Shown here piece by piece: positions 7,098-8,578 of a stretch of DNA of 8,578 nt. The stretch's first letter is position 1, and the number at the start of each line of letters is the position of its first letter. Made by a program: the position numbers and the translations under genes. Origin of the DNA: Acidobacteriota bacterium (GTDB lineage: Bacteria > Acidobacteriota > Vicinamibacteria > Vicinamibacterales > UBA2999); the NCBI GenBank assembly GCA_947465275.1, contig CANIAI010000076.1, positions 1 to 8,578 of the forward strand. The letters are read 5' to 3'. The notes beneath the pieces are model-generated. The model was not told the DNA's origin. It was given only the letters and a program-made list of their open reading frames with translations, and ran no database searches.

Positions 7098-8480
7098 TCA
7101 CCGGGGTCGGGCCAGCGACGCCAGGAATGCCAGCGCGGCAGCGAGGATGCCGCAGATGCCCGGGTCGAGCCACCAGAACGGCGGGTGCGGCAGGAGGATC
7201 AGCGCCACCGCGGTGGCGCCGCCGGCGGCGATCGCGCAGAGCGCGTCAACGGAGGTCGCCCGCCGGGTGAAGAGGCCGCCCATGACTGGGACGAACAGGG
7301 TGACACCCAGCAGCGAGTAGAAGATGGCGAGTGCCGCCGTGACGGTCGGGAGCCTCAGGGCGAGGAGCACGCCGCCTGCCGCCCCGGTGACCGCGGCGAG
7401 ACGGGCCGCCCGGACGAGTTCACCGTCGCTCGCGCCCGGACGCAGGAAGCGGCGGTAGAGGTCCTGCGAGAGTGACGTCGAGAGCATGAAGAGGATCGCG
7501 TCGCACGTGCTGACCTCCGCCGAGAACACGGCGGCGAGTGCCAGGGCGGACAGGGCCGCGGGCAACTGCTCCACCAGCACGGTCGGGAGTACCGCATTCG
7601 GGTCGGTGATGCCCGGGTGGAGCACGCGCGCCGACATCCCGAGGAGGGCTGGCGCGAGGCCGAACGCCGCCTGCGCCAGCGCCTGCCAGCCGATCCCCCA
7701 CCGGACGGCGCGTTCGCTCGTGGCGCCGTAGGCCTTCTGCAGCAGCCCGGGCGAGATGATGAAGCCAGGGCCGAGTATCAGCAGGAAGGTCCAGCCGGAT
7801 CGCGGCCCCGACGAGTGCAGGATGTCGGTGAACGACGCAGGCAGCGAGCCGCCGCCGAGGGCCGCCAGGCCGCCTGCCCGCTGGAGTACGAGCGGCAGCG
7901 CGGCGACGAATCCGCCCAGCAGCACGCAGAGCTGGACCATGTTGACCCACGCGGAACTGAGCAGCCCTCCGGCGACGAAGTAGATCGTCATCACGAGGGC
8001 GCTGGCCACGATGCCGACCGGACGCGGGATGTCGGCGACAACCGACAGGATCGCCGCTCCGCCGATCAGCTGCCCGGCGAGGATCGAGAGGGTGCCGAAC
8101 CAGATCAGCACCGCCGTGATGCCGCGCACCGCCCGGCCATACCGCAGTTCGAGGTAGTCGCCGACCGTGTAGAGGTTGTGGGCCTTCGCGATGCGCCAGA
8201 TGCGCGGCCCCACGAGGAAGGCGAGACCGAGCGAGCCGATCGCGGCCGATCCGTTCCACCACCAGGCGCTGATGCCGTCGCGGTAGGCGAGGCCGGCCGC
8301 CCCGATCGTCGTGCCCGCGCCGATGTTGGCGGCGAGCACGGTCGAGAAGAGCAGCGGAGCCCCGAGCCGGCGACCCGCCACGAAGAAGTCGGCGCTGCCG
8401 CGCACCTGGCGTGACATCCACCAGCCCATCACGACGAGCGCGATCGAATAGGCGGTCAGCAGCGCGAGGTGCAGCGACAC
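7098..8480 (-). CDS. Sodium:solute symporter (SSS) family transporter
   Basis: About 460 residues with roughly 13 hydrophobic segments, the usual SSS (PF00474) number and length, so an inner-membrane Na+-coupled uptake permease. The first TM (LHLALLTAYSIALVVMGWWM, 3-22) is followed by the family pattern RGSADFFVAGRRLG (27-40) and the unwound TM1-like segment AANIGAGTTIGAAG (50-63). KAHNLYTVGDYLELRYG (99-115) is a common SSS loop. AAVFSAEVSTCDAILFMLST (316-335) then SQDLYRRF (338-345) matches the region where S/T residues (here S324-T325) form the Na2 site in characterised SSS proteins. The substrate (sugar, amino acid or organic acid) cannot be inferred from sequence. The start chosen is GTG 8480. 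The ATG at 8537 has no Shine-Dalgarno, adds 19 residues unlike family N-termini, and would overlap the probable tail of the upstream gene. The gene is likely co-transcribed with that upstream gene (25-nt gap). Confidence 0.85.
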   Translation of the reverse strand: MSLHLALLTAYSIALVVMGWWMSRQVRGSADFFVAGRRLGAPLLFSTVLAANIGAGTTIGAAGLAYRDGISAWWWNGSAAIGSLGLAFLVGPRIWRIAKAHNLYTVGDYLELRYGRAVRGITAVLIWFGTLSILAGQLIGGAAILSVVADIPRPVGIVASALVMTIYFVAGGLLSSAWVNMVQLCVLLGGFVAALPLVLQRAGGLAALGGGSLPASFTDILHSSGPRSGWTFLLILGPGFIISPGLLQKAYGATSERAVRWGIGWQALAQAAFGLAPALLGMSARVLHPGITDPNAVLPTVLVEQLPAALSALALAAVFSAEVSTCDAILFMLSTSLSQDLYRRFLRPGASDGELVRAARLAAVTGAAGGVLLALRLPTVTAALAIFYSLLGVTLFVPVMGGLFTRRATSVDALCAIAAGGATAVALILLPHPPFWWLDPGICGILAAALAFLASLARPR

Positions 8481-8505
8481 GTCGGAACCTGGCGTGAGCG
8501 TGATG

Positions 8506-8578
8506 TCAGCGGAAACGGTCGGGAACCGTCCCGGCATCGCGGGCCGAGGCGAACCCGGCCAGCCCGCGCGCCTGCGTC
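8506..8578 (-). CDS. Probable 3' end of an upstream gene (partial, unidentified)
   Basis: On the minus strand one frame entering from the window edge gives 23 plausible residues and ends at a TGA (8506-8508), with the last residues being GTVPDRFR. The composition (Ala, Gly, Arg, few rare residues) is protein-like, and the stop falls 25 nt before the preferred GTG of the symporter gene, the normal spacing of co-transcribed genes. The frame containing the symporter ATG at 8537 also stays open to the edge, but translates to an Arg/Pro-rich stretch. The family cannot be identified from this fragment. Confidence 0.4.
   Translation of the reverse strand, partial: TQARGLAGFASARDAGTVPDRFR

Noticed and set aside
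7420..8421. 333-codon minus-strand frame inside the symporter gene
   Set aside because: A shifted-frame shadow of the SSS gene, Arg/Ala-rich and lacking membrane segments.

Overview
The window is very GC-rich and densely coded, with a strong G/C bias at third codon positions. Short intergenic gaps, Shine-Dalgarno-type start sites and several GTG starts point to a high-GC Gram-negative bacterium. The tandem MacB/FtsX-type permeases without a fused ATPase, next to a TrmN6-like methyltransferase and a YaeQ protein, remind me of Acidobacteriota (Vicinamibacteria-like). That assignment is an inference; there is no rRNA or other marker gene to confirm it.

Plus-strand block (137-4757). A three-gene ABC export unit comes first: a MacA-like membrane-fusion/adaptor protein, then two paralogous MacB/FtsX-type permeases, joined by an 8-nt gap and an ATGA overlap. 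Neither permease carries a nucleotide-binding domain and no ATPase gene is in the window, so the ATPase must come from elsewhere. A TrmN6/COG4123-type SAM-dependent methyltransferase starts at a GTG 21 nt further on and may be co-transcribed. It ends 4 nt from the converging minus-strand cluster.

Minus-strand block (8578 down to 4762). Reading in the direction of transcription: the probable last codons of a gene cut by the window edge, a sodium:solute symporter (SSS) family permease, a small secreted beta-rich protein of unknown function, a YaeQ-family protein (PD-(D/E)XK nuclease-like fold, function unknown), and a tartrate/D-malate dehydrogenase-type beta-decarboxylating dehydrogenase. The symporter and dehydrogenase could form an uptake-and-oxidation pair for an organic acid, but the intervening genes and gaps make this only a suggestion.

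The gaps inside the minus block each contain an imperfect GC-rich inverted repeat: 6991-7060, 6478-6504 and 5886-5915. None has a U-tract. The first 136 bases hold a hairpin and possibly the first 15 codons of a divergent gene. No rRNA, tRNA, CRISPR array, insertion sequence or phage gene is visible. No stretch longer than about 170 bases lacks a gene, and most of the window is ordinary chromosomal housekeeping and transport. I did not find a clearly new multi-gene system. The points most worth a second look are the ATPase-less permease pair with its shared motif, the divergent YaeQ protein and the unidentified secreted protein.
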